Shown here one piece after another: positions 1-10,047 of a DNA stretch of 64,000 bases (its first letter is position 1; every line of letters begins with the position of its first letter). The stretch covers positions 310,001 to 374,000 of the forward strand of contig NZ_VTUZ01000004.1 of assembly GCF_008369935.1 (NCBI RefSeq), in the 5' to 3' direction. Source of the DNA: Paraburkholderia panacisoli (GTDB lineage: Bacteria; Pseudomonadota; Gammaproteobacteria; Burkholderiales; Burkholderiaceae). A model generated the notes under the pieces. That model made no database searches and was not told the DNA's origin. It saw only the letters and a program-made list of their open reading frames with translations. The position numbers and the translations under genes are program-made.

Positions 1-915
1 AACCGGCACTACCTCGCTGCGCGTGCCGGTGCGAACGTGCTGTTGTCGCGCTTGCCCGGCATCACGTTGCAAACGCTCGCTTATGGCGAGCGGCTCGCGA
101 TCGGCGCCGCGATCGTATCGCTGCATCCGGCCGGACATGTGCTCGGTTCATCGCAAGTGCGCATCGAGCACGCCGGGCGAGTGTGGGTGGCATCGGGCGA
201 TTACAAGCTCGACCCCGACCCGACCTGCGATGCGTTCGAACCACTGCGTTGCGATGCCTTCATTACCGAATCGACCTTCGGCTTGCCGATCTATCGCTGG
301 GACGCGCCGCAAGTGGTGTTCGACGGTATCGACTCATGGTGGCGTCACAATGCCGCCGCAGGGCGCGCTTCCGTGCTGTTCTGCTATTCGTTCGGCAAGG
401 CGCAGCGCGTGCTGGCGAGCGTCGACGCGGCGATCGGCCCGATCTTCTGCCACGGCGCGGTCGACCCGCTCAATCGCGCGTATCGCGAAGCCGGCGTGCG
501 CTTGCCGCCGGTCGGCCTGGTCGGTGAAATCCCCGTTAAAGACAAGGCGGCGTTCAGACAGGCGTTGATCGTCGCGCCGCCCTCCGCGCAAGGCAGCGCA
601 TGGCTCAGGCGCTTCGGCGACTATAGCGATGCGTTCGCGTCGGGCTGGATGCGTCTGCGTGGCGCGCGCCGCAGACGCGGCGTCGATCGCGGCTTCGTGC
701 TGTCGGATCATGCGGACTGGCCCAGCCTGCAAAGCGCGATACACGCAACCGGCGCCGCGCGCGTGATCGTCACGCATGGTTCGGTCGAGCCGATGGTGCG
801 ATGGCTGCGTGAGCAGGGCCTCGAAGCAGGCGCATTCGAAACGCAGTATGGCGACGACACCGTCGAAGCCGATGCCGCGGGCAGCGTCGAACCGGCAGCG
901 GCGAGTCGCACATGA
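1..915 (+). CDS. Ligase-associated DNA exonuclease, 5' end missing
   Basis: This is a metallo-beta-lactamase/beta-CASP-fold nuclease of the kind encoded beside bacterial ATP-dependent DNA ligases and annotated as ligase-associated DNA exonuclease or mRNA 3'-end-processing-like factor. The frame is open from the first base, so the true start lies upstream; 304 residues are present, and I estimate a few tens of N-terminal residues are missing. Visible family motifs are HPAGHVLGS near residue 42, SGDYK near 66, ITESTFG near 89, LSDHADW near 235 and VIVTHG near 255, all consistent with metal binding and active-site loops. Its stop codon overlaps the ligase start as ATGA, so the two are translationally coupled. 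A role in DNA end repair is inferred from family and context. Confidence in the family is high. Confidence 0.9.
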   Translation, partial: NRHYLAARAGANVLLSRLPGITLQTLAYGERLAIGAAIVSLHPAGHVLGSSQVRIEHAGRVWVASGDYKLDPDPTCDAFEPLRCDAFITESTFGLPIYRWDAPQVVFDGIDSWWRHNAAAGRASVLFCYSFGKAQRVLASVDAAIGPIFCHGAVDPLNRAYREAGVRLPPVGLVGEIPVKDKAAFRQALIVAPPSAQGSAWLRRFGDYSDAFASGWMRLRGARRRRGVDRGFVLSDHADWPSLQSAIHATGAARVIVTHGSVEPMVRWLREQGLEAGAFETQYGDDTVEADAAGSVEPAAASRT

Positions 916-2600
916 AACGCTTCGCCGCCCTCTATACCGCGCTCGATGCGACCACGTCCACCCACGACAAACTCGAAGCGCTCACCAGCTATTTCTCCGC
1001 GGCCGAGCCCGAAGACGCCGCATGGGCGTCGTATTTCCTCGCCGGCGGCAAGCCGCGTCAGTCGGTGCCCACGCGTCTGCTGAGCGAGATTGCGCGTGAG
1101 CGCGCCGGCTTGCCGCCGTGGCTGTTCGAGGAGTCGTATCACGCGGTCGGCGATCTCGCGGAGACCATCGCACATATCTTGCCGCCCGCGCAGCGCACAT
1201 CAGAGCTGGGGCTTACGCAATGGATCGAGCAGCGCGTGCTGACTTTGCGCGGCGTGCCGCCTGAGGAATTGCGCACGCGCTTACTCAGCTATTGGGACGA
1301 ACTCGATTGGGGCGGCCGCTTTTTGCTGACCAAACTGATCGGCGGCGGCTTTCGCGTCGGTGTCGCGCGTCAGCTGGTGGTCAGGGCGTTGGCCGAAGTG
1401 GCGGGCGTCGATCATAAGCGGGTCGCGCAACGCATGGTCGGCTGGACCGATTCGCATCAGAAGCCGGACGCCGCGCGCTATCTGCGTTTGATCGCACCCG
1501 ACGTGACAGGCGAGGGCACGCAAACCGGCGAGCATGCACATGAGCCACCGGGCGACAGCGATCCGGGCTTACCGTATCCCTTCTTTCTCGCGCATCCGTT
1601 GCAGGCCGATCCGGCGACGCTGGGCGATCCTTCGCATTGGCTGATCGAATGGAAGTGGGACGGCATTCGCGCGCAACTCGTCAAACGCGGCGGACGTGTG
1701 TGGTTGTGGTCGCGCGGCGAAGATCTGATCACCGACCGCTTTCCCGAAGTGGCTGCCTTAGGCGACGCGTTGCCCGACGGTCATGTGATCGACGGCGAGA
1801 TTCTCGCGTGGGAGCCGGGCGCCGCCGCGCCTTTGCCGTTCGCGCGTCTGCAACCGCGCATTGCTCGTAAAACGCTGACAAAAAAAGCACTCGCCGATTC
1901 GCCCGCCGCGCTGCTGGCCTACGATCTGCTCGAAGCGCAAGGCCAGGATCTGCGCATGACGCCGCTCGTCGAACGGCGCGCGCGGCTCGACGAGTTGGCT
2001 GCGGCTGTCGACGGCACGTTGGCGCGCGACCTGTTGCGCGTGTCGCCGCTGGTTAGCGCGCCCGATTGGCACGCGCTGGCGGCGTTGCGCGAAGAGAGCC
2101 GTGCGCGCGGCGTGGAAGGGCTGATGCTCAAGCAGCGCGAATCGTTGTATGGCGTGGGCCGCACCAAGGCTTCGGGCACGTGGTGGAAATGGAAGATCGA
2201 CCCATATGCAGTAGATGCCGTGCTGGTTTATGCGCAACGTGGTCACGGCCGCCGTGCGAGCCTCTATACCGACTTCACGTTCGCCGTGTGGGATGAAGCG
2301 AATGGCGTACGCACGCTTGTGCCGTTTGCGAAGGCTTATTCCGGTCTGACCGATGAAGAGATGCGTCAGGTGGATGCGATCGTGCGCAAGACCACCGTTG
2401 AAAAGTTCGGCCCTGTGCGTAGCGTGACGCCCACACAGGTGTTTGAAATCGGCTTCGAAGGGATTCAGCCGAGTCCGCGTCACAAGTCGGGTGTGGCAGT
2501 GCGTTTTCCACGCATGCTGCGTTGGCGTACCGATAAACAGATCGACGATGCCGATACGTTAGCCATGCTCAAGGGCTTCATCGACAATCGTGCGGGATAA
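912..2600 (+). CDS. ATP-dependent DNA ligase
   Basis: The 562-residue protein would seal nicks in duplex DNA using ATP and act in cytoplasmic repair rather than replication. The adenylation motif EWKWDGIRAQ places the nucleophilic lysine at residue 248. An alpha-helical DNA-binding region (about 1-200) precedes it, and the nucleotidyltransferase core (about 215-420, with GEDLITDRFPE and a GLMLKQ motif V) and the OB-fold C-terminus (about 430-562) follow. The start overlaps the exonuclease stop (ATGA). In related genomes the pair is often followed by an Lhr-type helicase and a PdeM-like phosphoesterase; here about 450 bp of apparently noncoding DNA follows instead. There is no LigD-type primase or nuclease domain, so this is the stand-alone ligase class and not the NHEJ enzyme. 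Confidence 0.95.
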   Translation: MKRFAALYTALDATTSTHDKLEALTSYFSAAEPEDAAWASYFLAGGKPRQSVPTRLLSEIARERAGLPPWLFEESYHAVGDLAETIAHILPPAQRTSELGLTQWIEQRVLTLRGVPPEELRTRLLSYWDELDWGGRFLLTKLIGGGFRVGVARQLVVRALAEVAGVDHKRVAQRMVGWTDSHQKPDAARYLRLIAPDVTGEGTQTGEHAHEPPGDSDPGLPYPFFLAHPLQADPATLGDPSHWLIEWKWDGIRAQLVKRGGRVWLWSRGEDLITDRFPEVAALGDALPDGHVIDGEILAWEPGAAAPLPFARLQPRIARKTLTKKALADSPAALLAYDLLEAQGQDLRMTPLVERRARLDELAAAVDGTLARDLLRVSPLVSAPDWHALAALREESRARGVEGLMLKQRESLYGVGRTKASGTWWKWKIDPYAVDAVLVYAQRGHGRRASLYTDFTFAVWDEANGVRTLVPFAKAYSGLTDEEMRQVDAIVRKTTVEKFGPVRSVTPTQVFEIGFEGIQPSPRHKSGVAVRFPRMLRWRTDKQIDDADTLAMLKGFIDNRAG

Positions 2601-3055
2601 CCCGCTGCGCGCAAACCCCTAAAACGTTGACGTTATTTCGGCAAGCTTCCTCGCTTATTCTGTGAGTGTGTCGACGCTACCGATTGCGCCGTGAACACAC
2701 GTCAAATTTTCGTTCTCGCTGCAAGGCTTCGCGCAGCCGGACGGACCGCTGCAAGCGCTTCATGCGATGCACGTGGCAAGGTCGAGGTGCACGGCAGAAG
2801 TGCGTTTTCGAATCCGCGATGCGCGTGGGCATCGCGCGATTTCGCATCGCATCGGCTGGGTCAATGGGCAGGCGGCGGCTTGCTTCGCAAACCGTGGGTG
2901 CGGCGCAAGCCGTAGGCAGCGGTGATGTGACAGCGGGGCGACGTCATTCAAAGCTATCGCGTGGCGAGCGATGAGCTTGATCGCCGGAGTGGGAGCGAAT
3001 CTTGCACCCGCGTCCGGGGTGTCCGGCGGCGGCACACGCAAAAGCCAAGGAGAAG
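2601..3055. other. Gene-free stretch after the DNA ligase
   Basis: About 455 bases separate the ligase stop from the receiver-domain gene. Short open frames here lack ribosome-binding sites and recognisable protein sequence. I see no strong terminator hairpin, repeat or tRNA. It presumably contains the promoter of the response regulator. Confidence 0.5.
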
Positions 3056-3517
3056 ATGGTGACGTTCGATGAAAGAATGGATGAAAACGATGACGTCGTG
3101 GTGTGGCGGCCAATTCAGTATGCAATGGCCTCGCATCGTCGCGTGCTGGTGGTGGACGACTATCGGGAAGCGGCGGAGGCATTGCAGATGCTGCTGACCG
3201 CCGACGGCTTCGAGTGCCGTGCGCTCGACGATCCGTTCGCCGTTTGTGACATGGCCAGCGAATGGCAGCCATTTGCGGTGGTGCTGGACATCAAGATGCC
3301 GGGGCTGGATGGGCTGGAGTTGGCGCGTCGGCTGCGCGCTCATCCGTCGACTTCGCAGATGCTGCTGGTTGCGTGTACCGCGTTCGCTTCGAGGGATGAC
3401 CGCGCACGCGCGCGGGCGGCGGGCTTCGATGCGCATTGCGCCAAGCCGTTGACGCCGGAGCGGCTGTTGCGCGTGCTGGAGTCGGCGGCGGCGCTGCATG
3501 CCGTCGGACCGCCGTGA
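3056..3517 (+). CDS. Single-domain response regulator
   Basis: This is a stand-alone receiver (CheY-like) domain of 153 residues. The acidic pocket VLVVDD is at about residues 30-35, the phospho-acceptor is Asp78 in LDIKMPG, the switch threonine is about 108 and the conserved lysine is Lys130 in CAKPL. There is no output domain, so it would signal by protein contact in a phosphorelay. The start was set at 3056 because an AGGAG lies just upstream at 3048-3052, though the 3-nt spacing is short; ATG 3077, seven codons later, is an alternative. No histidine kinase is adjacent; the nearest in the window is the hybrid kinase at about 12 kb. The partner is therefore unknown. Confidence 0.85.
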   Translation: MVTFDERMDENDDVVVWRPIQYAMASHRRVLVVDDYREAAEALQMLLTADGFECRALDDPFAVCDMASEWQPFAVVLDIKMPGLDGLELARRLRAHPSTSQMLLVACTAFASRDDRARARAAGFDAHCAKPLTPERLLRVLESAAALHAVGPP

Positions 3518-3933
3518 GGGAGGCGGGCATCGTGCGCGTCCCGGTAATGCATTGCGTATCGTCGAACATGATTCCGCGGCCATTGTCATCAAACGGCCAC
3601 AAAGCTGCGAAAAAACGCGTCATGTCCCTCGGCTTGATTCAAGTGAAGTCCCAGGGCTGATCATCGTTCTTCGCATACCTGCTTGCAAAATGCTTGCTTC
3701 AGTTGTAGCCGGTTATAGCGGGATGTCACCGTTATATTCCGTGATGACTATCGGGTTGAAATACCCCGGGTGAAACAACTGGGTGAAATGAATCAGTAAA
3801 GTTAGTTAGGGTTATTGACTATGTTGTACGGCTTATTGTTTGCAGGCTGTTTGCAGCAGATCGTGGGCGCCTTCGGGCGCTCACGCCGTATCCGTCAACA
3901 ACGCCTGTCAGCTGCCCACGATTACTCAATCGC
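3518..3933. other. Gene-free stretch between convergent genes
   Basis: These 416 bases lie between the receiver gene and the convergent PRC-barrel gene. A small GCGCC-TTCG-GGCGC hairpin occurs near 3868-3881 without a following T-run. Overlapping short ORFs show no protein-like features. I see nothing else. Confidence 0.4.
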
Positions 3934-4341
3934 TTAATCGGGTGCGTACTTGAATTCAGGTAGCGCTTCAAGGGACTTCTTCGTGGCTTCCGGCAGCACT
4001 ACCCGCCGGTTCTCTATCTGCAAGTCGTTGAAAGGCACGGCGACCAGGTGTTTGCCCATCCCCAGAAAACCGCCCACCGACAGGATCGCGTAGGTGCCGC
4101 GATCGCCGCCCGGCGAAACGATCAGATCGTCCAGCGTGCCGATGTTGTCCTTGTTGCGGTTGTACACGTCAGCGCCACTGAGCTTCGACGCGCGGTAGCC
4201 ACTCGCGAGCTGAACCACGTCCGTGCGTTTTTCGGTAATCGCCTGAGGAGCGCCTTGGGCGTACGTATTATCGTAAGAAGAGGCGAGCGTCGTGAAAAGC
4301 ATTACGCTGGCGACGAGCGGCTTGATCTGCATTTTGCGCAT
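3934..4341 (-). CDS. Exported PRC-barrel domain protein
   Basis: A 135-residue protein with a cleavable Sec signal (basic MRKMQIK, then a hydrophobic stretch to about residue 28 ending near TYAQG). The mature part is a single PRC-barrel domain (about 45-130), seen in the pattern RASKLSGADVYN, then NIGTLDDLIV, then YAILSVGGFLGMGKHLVAVPF. PRC barrels occur in the photosynthetic reaction-centre H subunit and RimM, and in many secreted proteobacterial proteins of unknown, often stress-linked, function. It stands alone, convergent to the receiver gene and divergent from glgX. The molecular role is unknown; a periplasmic structural or binding function is inferred. Confidence 0.85.
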   Translation of the reverse strand: MRKMQIKPLVASVMLFTTLASSYDNTYAQGAPQAITEKRTDVVQLASGYRASKLSGADVYNRNKDNIGTLDDLIVSPGGDRGTYAILSVGGFLGMGKHLVAVPFNDLQIENRRVVLPEATKKSLEALPEFKYAPD

Positions 4342-4705
4342 GATTAATGTTCTCCCTGTGGTGTTTGGCGCGCTCCGGCAGCACGTGGACGGCGGCCTTC
4401 GCGCATCGCTTTTATCTGGTTGGCTGCAAAAATTGTGCCGCGGTTGTGCCGCGAAGCTGGACCCAGCGCCGTCAAGTCGTCAATGTCCACGCCGCACCGC
4501 ATCAGGTCTGGAACTTGCTCATCCAGCGGGCTCGCATGTTTGATGCGCCAACGCTCACGCGCCGGAAAGCCGCGCCAGGCCGAGCGTCCCGCTCAATCCG
4601 CGAGTTCTGATGGAGTGCCGCCGGCCCGGAATTGCCTGCATCGACCGAACCACTGCCTACATCCGAACTCGCGCGCAAGCGCCTCTTGTTTCCACAGGAA
4701 CCACT
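4342..4705. other. Intergenic region between divergent genes
   Basis: About 364 bases lie between the divergent PRC-barrel gene and glgX and should hold both promoters. An open frame extends upstream of glgX to 4610, but it has no ribosome-binding site and reads as low-similarity sequence, so I treat it as untranslated. No operator or riboswitch is recognised. Confidence 0.4.
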
Positions 4706-6922
<2,217 letters not shown>

Positions 6923-7105
6923 TGGCCGGTCGCGAAGAACGGCGGTGCGCGCGCGGGGTCGCGAACGCAGGCGAGTTCGGTCGAGCCGCAGGCGGCCAGG
7001 TATAGGGCTTGCTCGATCGCCGATGACAGTGTGCTCGCCGCGATGGCGGCGAGCGCGCGTCGCAGCCGATGTCGGTCTTCGCGAGGTCCAACCAGAGGTG
7101 ATCAA

Positions 7106-7285
7106 ATGGAACAGGAACAAACCGCTCAAGAGGAACAGATTCGCACGCGCGCCTATTACCTGTGGGAACAGGCCGCGGACCCCAAGGGCACGCCTGACGA
7201 ATACTGGGAGCAGGCCCGTGAGGAGATAGAGAAGGAAGCGCCGCCGATAGAAAGCGGGCCGATTGCCGGTGGGCCGGTGAAGTAA
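7106..7285 (+). CDS. Small DUF2934 protein
   Basis: A 59-residue acidic protein with the DUF2934 pattern: an N-terminal EQIRTRAYYLWEQAADPKGTPDEYW segment split by a conserved GxP and followed by a charged helix (about residues 12-45). The family is common in proteobacteria, often next to glycogen or trehalose genes, and has no established function. ATG 7106 is chosen because AGAGGTG lies 5-11 nt upstream; an in-frame ATG at 7031 has no such site. The gene lies 183 bp after glgX on the same strand, so cotranscription is possible. The protein has no membrane segment or signal peptide. Confidence 0.8.
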   Translation: MEQEQTAQEEQIRTRAYYLWEQAADPKGTPDEYWEQAREEIEKEAPPIESGPIAGGPVK

Positions 7286-7590
7286 GCGCGTCGCAATGCG
7301 CGCAGATAATGAGCAATGGTCTGTGAGTGCAAAACGAGGTGTATGCGAGGTGTACGCGATGTAATGCGCGGCTCTTCTGACCTGGCGCGTGACGCGTGAC
7401 GCATAACGCGCACGTCATCGCGGCTCATCTAATCAGCGGCATTGAACGAATCAACGCACTGCGCAGCGAGTTGCAACGTCGGTGCTCGCGCGGCATCGGC
7501 GCTGCGACGCCAACGGCGCGGGTAGCTCGCCTGCTGCACGACGTATCCCGCGCCATAGAAAAGAAAACCGGACATCCAATACATCGCACC
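7286..7590. other. Intergenic region before the PerM-like gene
   Basis: Some 305 bases. The PerM-like frame is open back to 7396, but its upstream part reads as unconserved sequence, so it is treated as leader. I see no terminator or operator. Confidence 0.35.
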
Positions 7591-9615
7591 ATGAAGGACT
7601 TACCCGATCCACGCGTCGCGAGACCGGCCGCGCGCATCCAGGCGTCCGCCGCATTCGGCATCGACGGGCTGGTCGCGCTCGGCGTGGGCGTCACCGCGGT
7701 CGCCTGCCTGTACTTTGCGAGCGCCGTGCTGATCCCGATCACGCTCGCGATTCTGCTCAGCTTCCTCGTGGCGCCGCTGGTCGATGCATTGGCCCGGCTG
7801 AAGCTCGGCCATGTCGCTTCGGTGTTCGCGGCCGTGGTGATTTCGGTGTCGGTCATCGCCATGCTCGGCGCCGTGATCGCCACGCAACTGAGCGATCTCG
7901 CCGCGGGCATGCCGCGCTATCAGGCGACCATCGAACGCAAGATGGAGACCGTGCACAGTCTGACGATCGGCAAGTTGACCCGGCTTGCGGGCGCGGCCGG
8001 CCAGGCGCTGCAACGCGCGACTGTCGAGCCGCCGCAACCGGTTACGCCGCGCGGCGCGTCGGCTGCGGGCAGCGCGCATGCACCGGCCGCCGTGCCGGTC
8101 GAAGTGCGCGAGCCGGTGCCCACGCCGTTCGAGCTCGCGAGGCGCGTGCTGTCGCCGGCCATCAGTCCGCTCGAAACGGCCTTCATCGTGTTCGTCGTAA
8201 TGGTGGTGATCCTGTTGCAACGCGACGACCTGCGTGACCGCGCGATCCGTCTGTTCGGTTCGCGCGACCTGCACCGCACGACCACGGTGATGGATGAAGC
8301 GGCGCGGCGTCTGAGCCGCTACTTCGTTTCGCAACTCGGACTGAATGCGGGCGTGGGCCTCGTGATCGGCGCCGGGCTGTTTCTGATCGGCGTGCCCAGT
8401 CCGATCCTGTGGGGCATTCTCGCCGCGTTGCTGCGGCTCGTGCCGTATGTCGGCATCTGGATCTCGGCCACGCTCGCCACCGCGCTGGCCGCCGCGGTGA
8501 GTCCCGGCTGGGCGATGGCGATCGGGTCGCTGGCGTTGTTCGTCACCGTGGAATTGCTGGTGGGGCAGGTGGTCGAGCCGCTGCTGTACGGTCGCAGCAC
8601 GGGACTGTCGCCGTTTTCGGTGGTGGTCGCGGCGATCTTCTGGAGCTGGATCTGGGGGCCGATCGGCTTGATCCTGTCGACGCCGCTGACGCTGTGCCTG
8701 CTGGTGCTCGGCCGGCATATCCGGCGGCTGGAATTCCTCGACGTGCTGCTCGGCGATCAGCCTGCGTTGACGCCGATCGAAAACTTCTACCAGCGCGCAC
8801 TCGCGGGCGACCCGGACGAAGCGATCGAGCAAGCGGAGATCTTGCTGCGCGAGCGTTCGCTGTCGGCTTACTACGACGAGGTGGCGATCAAGGGCTTGCA
8901 GCTCGCGGCAAACGACGTCATGCGCGGCAGCGTGACCGCGCCGCAACTCGCGCGCATCGAGGCGACCACCAACGATCTGGTGGACGGACTCGACGGCTAT
9001 GAGGACCGTCAGCCGGCTTCGCAGATAGGGGAGCAGAACTGGTGCGCAGTTGCGCCGGTCGCGCCATCGGTGGACGAGCGTGTGCGGGAGGGCGACTCGC
9101 ATGCACTTGTCGAGCGAGGCGTGACGAGGAGCGCGGCGGACGATGAAGCCGCACCGGAATCCGCCGCGTCATTTCACGCAGCACATAGCCGGGTGCTGTG
9201 CATTCCCGGGCGTGGGCCGCTCGATTCGCTCGCGACGACGATCCTGTTGCAACTGCTCGGCAAGCACGGTTTTGCGGCGCGGTCGGTACAGCACGAGGCT
9301 GCGTCGCGCGCGTCGATCGATAGCCTGGAAGCGGACGATGTCGGCATCGTCTGCATCTTCTATTTGCAGATCGACGGGATTCCTTCGCATCTGCGCTATC
9401 TGGTGAGGCGCGTTCGCGCGCGCTTGCCGCATGTGTCGATCGTGGTGGGTTTGTGGGCGCAGGAAGATACGGACAAATGGAGCGCCGAGTTGCAAAGCGC
9501 GATGGGCGCGGAGTGTTATGCGACCTCGTTGCAGGACGTGCTGGCGGCTTGCCGGAGAATGGATTCGGTGAAGAGGGCGGAGCGCAGCGAGGTGACGGTG
9601 GTGGAGGGTTGCTGA
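7591..9615 (+). CDS. PerM/AI-2E-family membrane protein with extra C-terminal domain
   Basis: Residues about 20-375 form the AI-2E-transporter (PerM/UPF0118) domain. Hydrophobic segments lie near 23-55, 65-90 and 190-215, with a dense cluster at 245-375; LRLVPYVGIW and GQVVEPLLYGRSTGLSPFSVVVA are typical family sequence. The family exports small molecules or ions, but real substrates are mostly unknown. Past the membrane part is a cytoplasmic tail of about 300 residues. Its last part (about 531-670) looks like a Rossmann-type alpha/beta domain: VLCIPGRGPLD, LLGKHGF, ADDVGIVCIFYLQ, HVSIVVGLWAQ, reminiscent of B12-binding folds but without the DxHxxG cobalamin motif. ATG 7591 has a poor ribosome-binding site, so the start is uncertain. 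No partner gene is evident. Confidence 0.85.
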   Translation: MKDLPDPRVARPAARIQASAAFGIDGLVALGVGVTAVACLYFASAVLIPITLAILLSFLVAPLVDALARLKLGHVASVFAAVVISVSVIAMLGAVIATQLSDLAAGMPRYQATIERKMETVHSLTIGKLTRLAGAAGQALQRATVEPPQPVTPRGASAAGSAHAPAAVPVEVREPVPTPFELARRVLSPAISPLETAFIVFVVMVVILLQRDDLRDRAIRLFGSRDLHRTTTVMDEAARRLSRYFVSQLGLNAGVGLVIGAGLFLIGVPSPILWGILAALLRLVPYVGIWISATLATALAAAVSPGWAMAIGSLALFVTVELLVGQVVEPLLYGRSTGLSPFSVVVAAIFWSWIWGPIGLILSTPLTLCLLVLGRHIRRLEFLDVLLGDQPALTPIENFYQRALAGDPDEAIEQAEILLRERSLSAYYDEVAIKGLQLAANDVMRGSVTAPQLARIEATTNDLVDGLDGYEDRQPASQIGEQNWCAVAPVAPSVDERVREGDSHALVERGVTRSAADDEAAPESAASFHAAHSRVLCIPGRGPLDSLATTILLQLLGKHGFAARSVQHEAASRASIDSLEADDVGIVCIFYLQIDGIPSHLRYLVRRVRARLPHVSIVVGLWAQEDTDKWSAELQSAMGAECYATSLQDVLAACRRMDSVKRAERSEVTVVEGC

Positions 9616-9767
9616 TTGGCCGTCTCAGCAAACAGCGCAAACAACGAGCGCGAGCAATCAACGCGAGCAATGAGCGCGAGAAAGCCGCCCGCCGCCAGCG
9701 CGGCGGCCGGACTCTGCGTCAGCGACCGCGCTGGACGACGCTCGCCTGCCGGATGCGTTCGACGCGC

Positions 9768-9950
9768 CTAGCCGCCGGCCGGTTTGCCGGCCTTCGACTT
9801 GTCGTTCGACTTCGCATCCTTGTCGGGAACGATCTTCGTGGTGCCGCCGGTCGACGGCGGATCGCTGGCGGGAAAGCTGTCTTCAACCTGTTTGTCGATC
9901 TGTTTCTCGCTCTTGTCGCTGTTCGGATGCTTTTCCTTGTGTGCTGTCAT
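9768..9950 (-). CDS. Small lysine-rich hydrophilic protein
   Basis: A 60-residue, strongly hydrophilic protein rich in Lys, Asp, Ser and Pro, with a central QVEDSFPASDPPS motif seen in small conserved proteobacterial proteins of unknown function. It is probably intrinsically disordered. ATG 9950 is chosen because AAGGAGAA sits 6 nt upstream, which argues for real translation. It lies convergent to the PerM-like gene and shortly downstream of the Rieske/FAD reductase gene on the same strand. I cannot assign a function. Confidence 0.75.
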   Translation of the reverse strand: MTAHKEKHPNSDKSEKQIDKQVEDSFPASDPPSTGGTTKIVPDKDAKSNDKSKAGKPAGG

Positions 9951-10047
9951 AGCGGTTTCTCCTTGAGGGAATCGAATCAGTGAGACGTGGTGCGATGAGC
10001 CACGCGCATTGCGCAAGACCCGGCCGAGATTCAGTTGCTCCAATGCT

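Noticed and set aside
3498..3773. 91-codon plus-strand ORF after the receiver gene
   Set aside because: Overlaps the receiver gene in another frame and carries no recognisable feature or translation signal.
4610..4705. Upstream extension of the glgX frame
   Set aside because: The added residues are unconserved, lack a ribosome-binding site, and the family N-terminus begins at the 4706 ATG.
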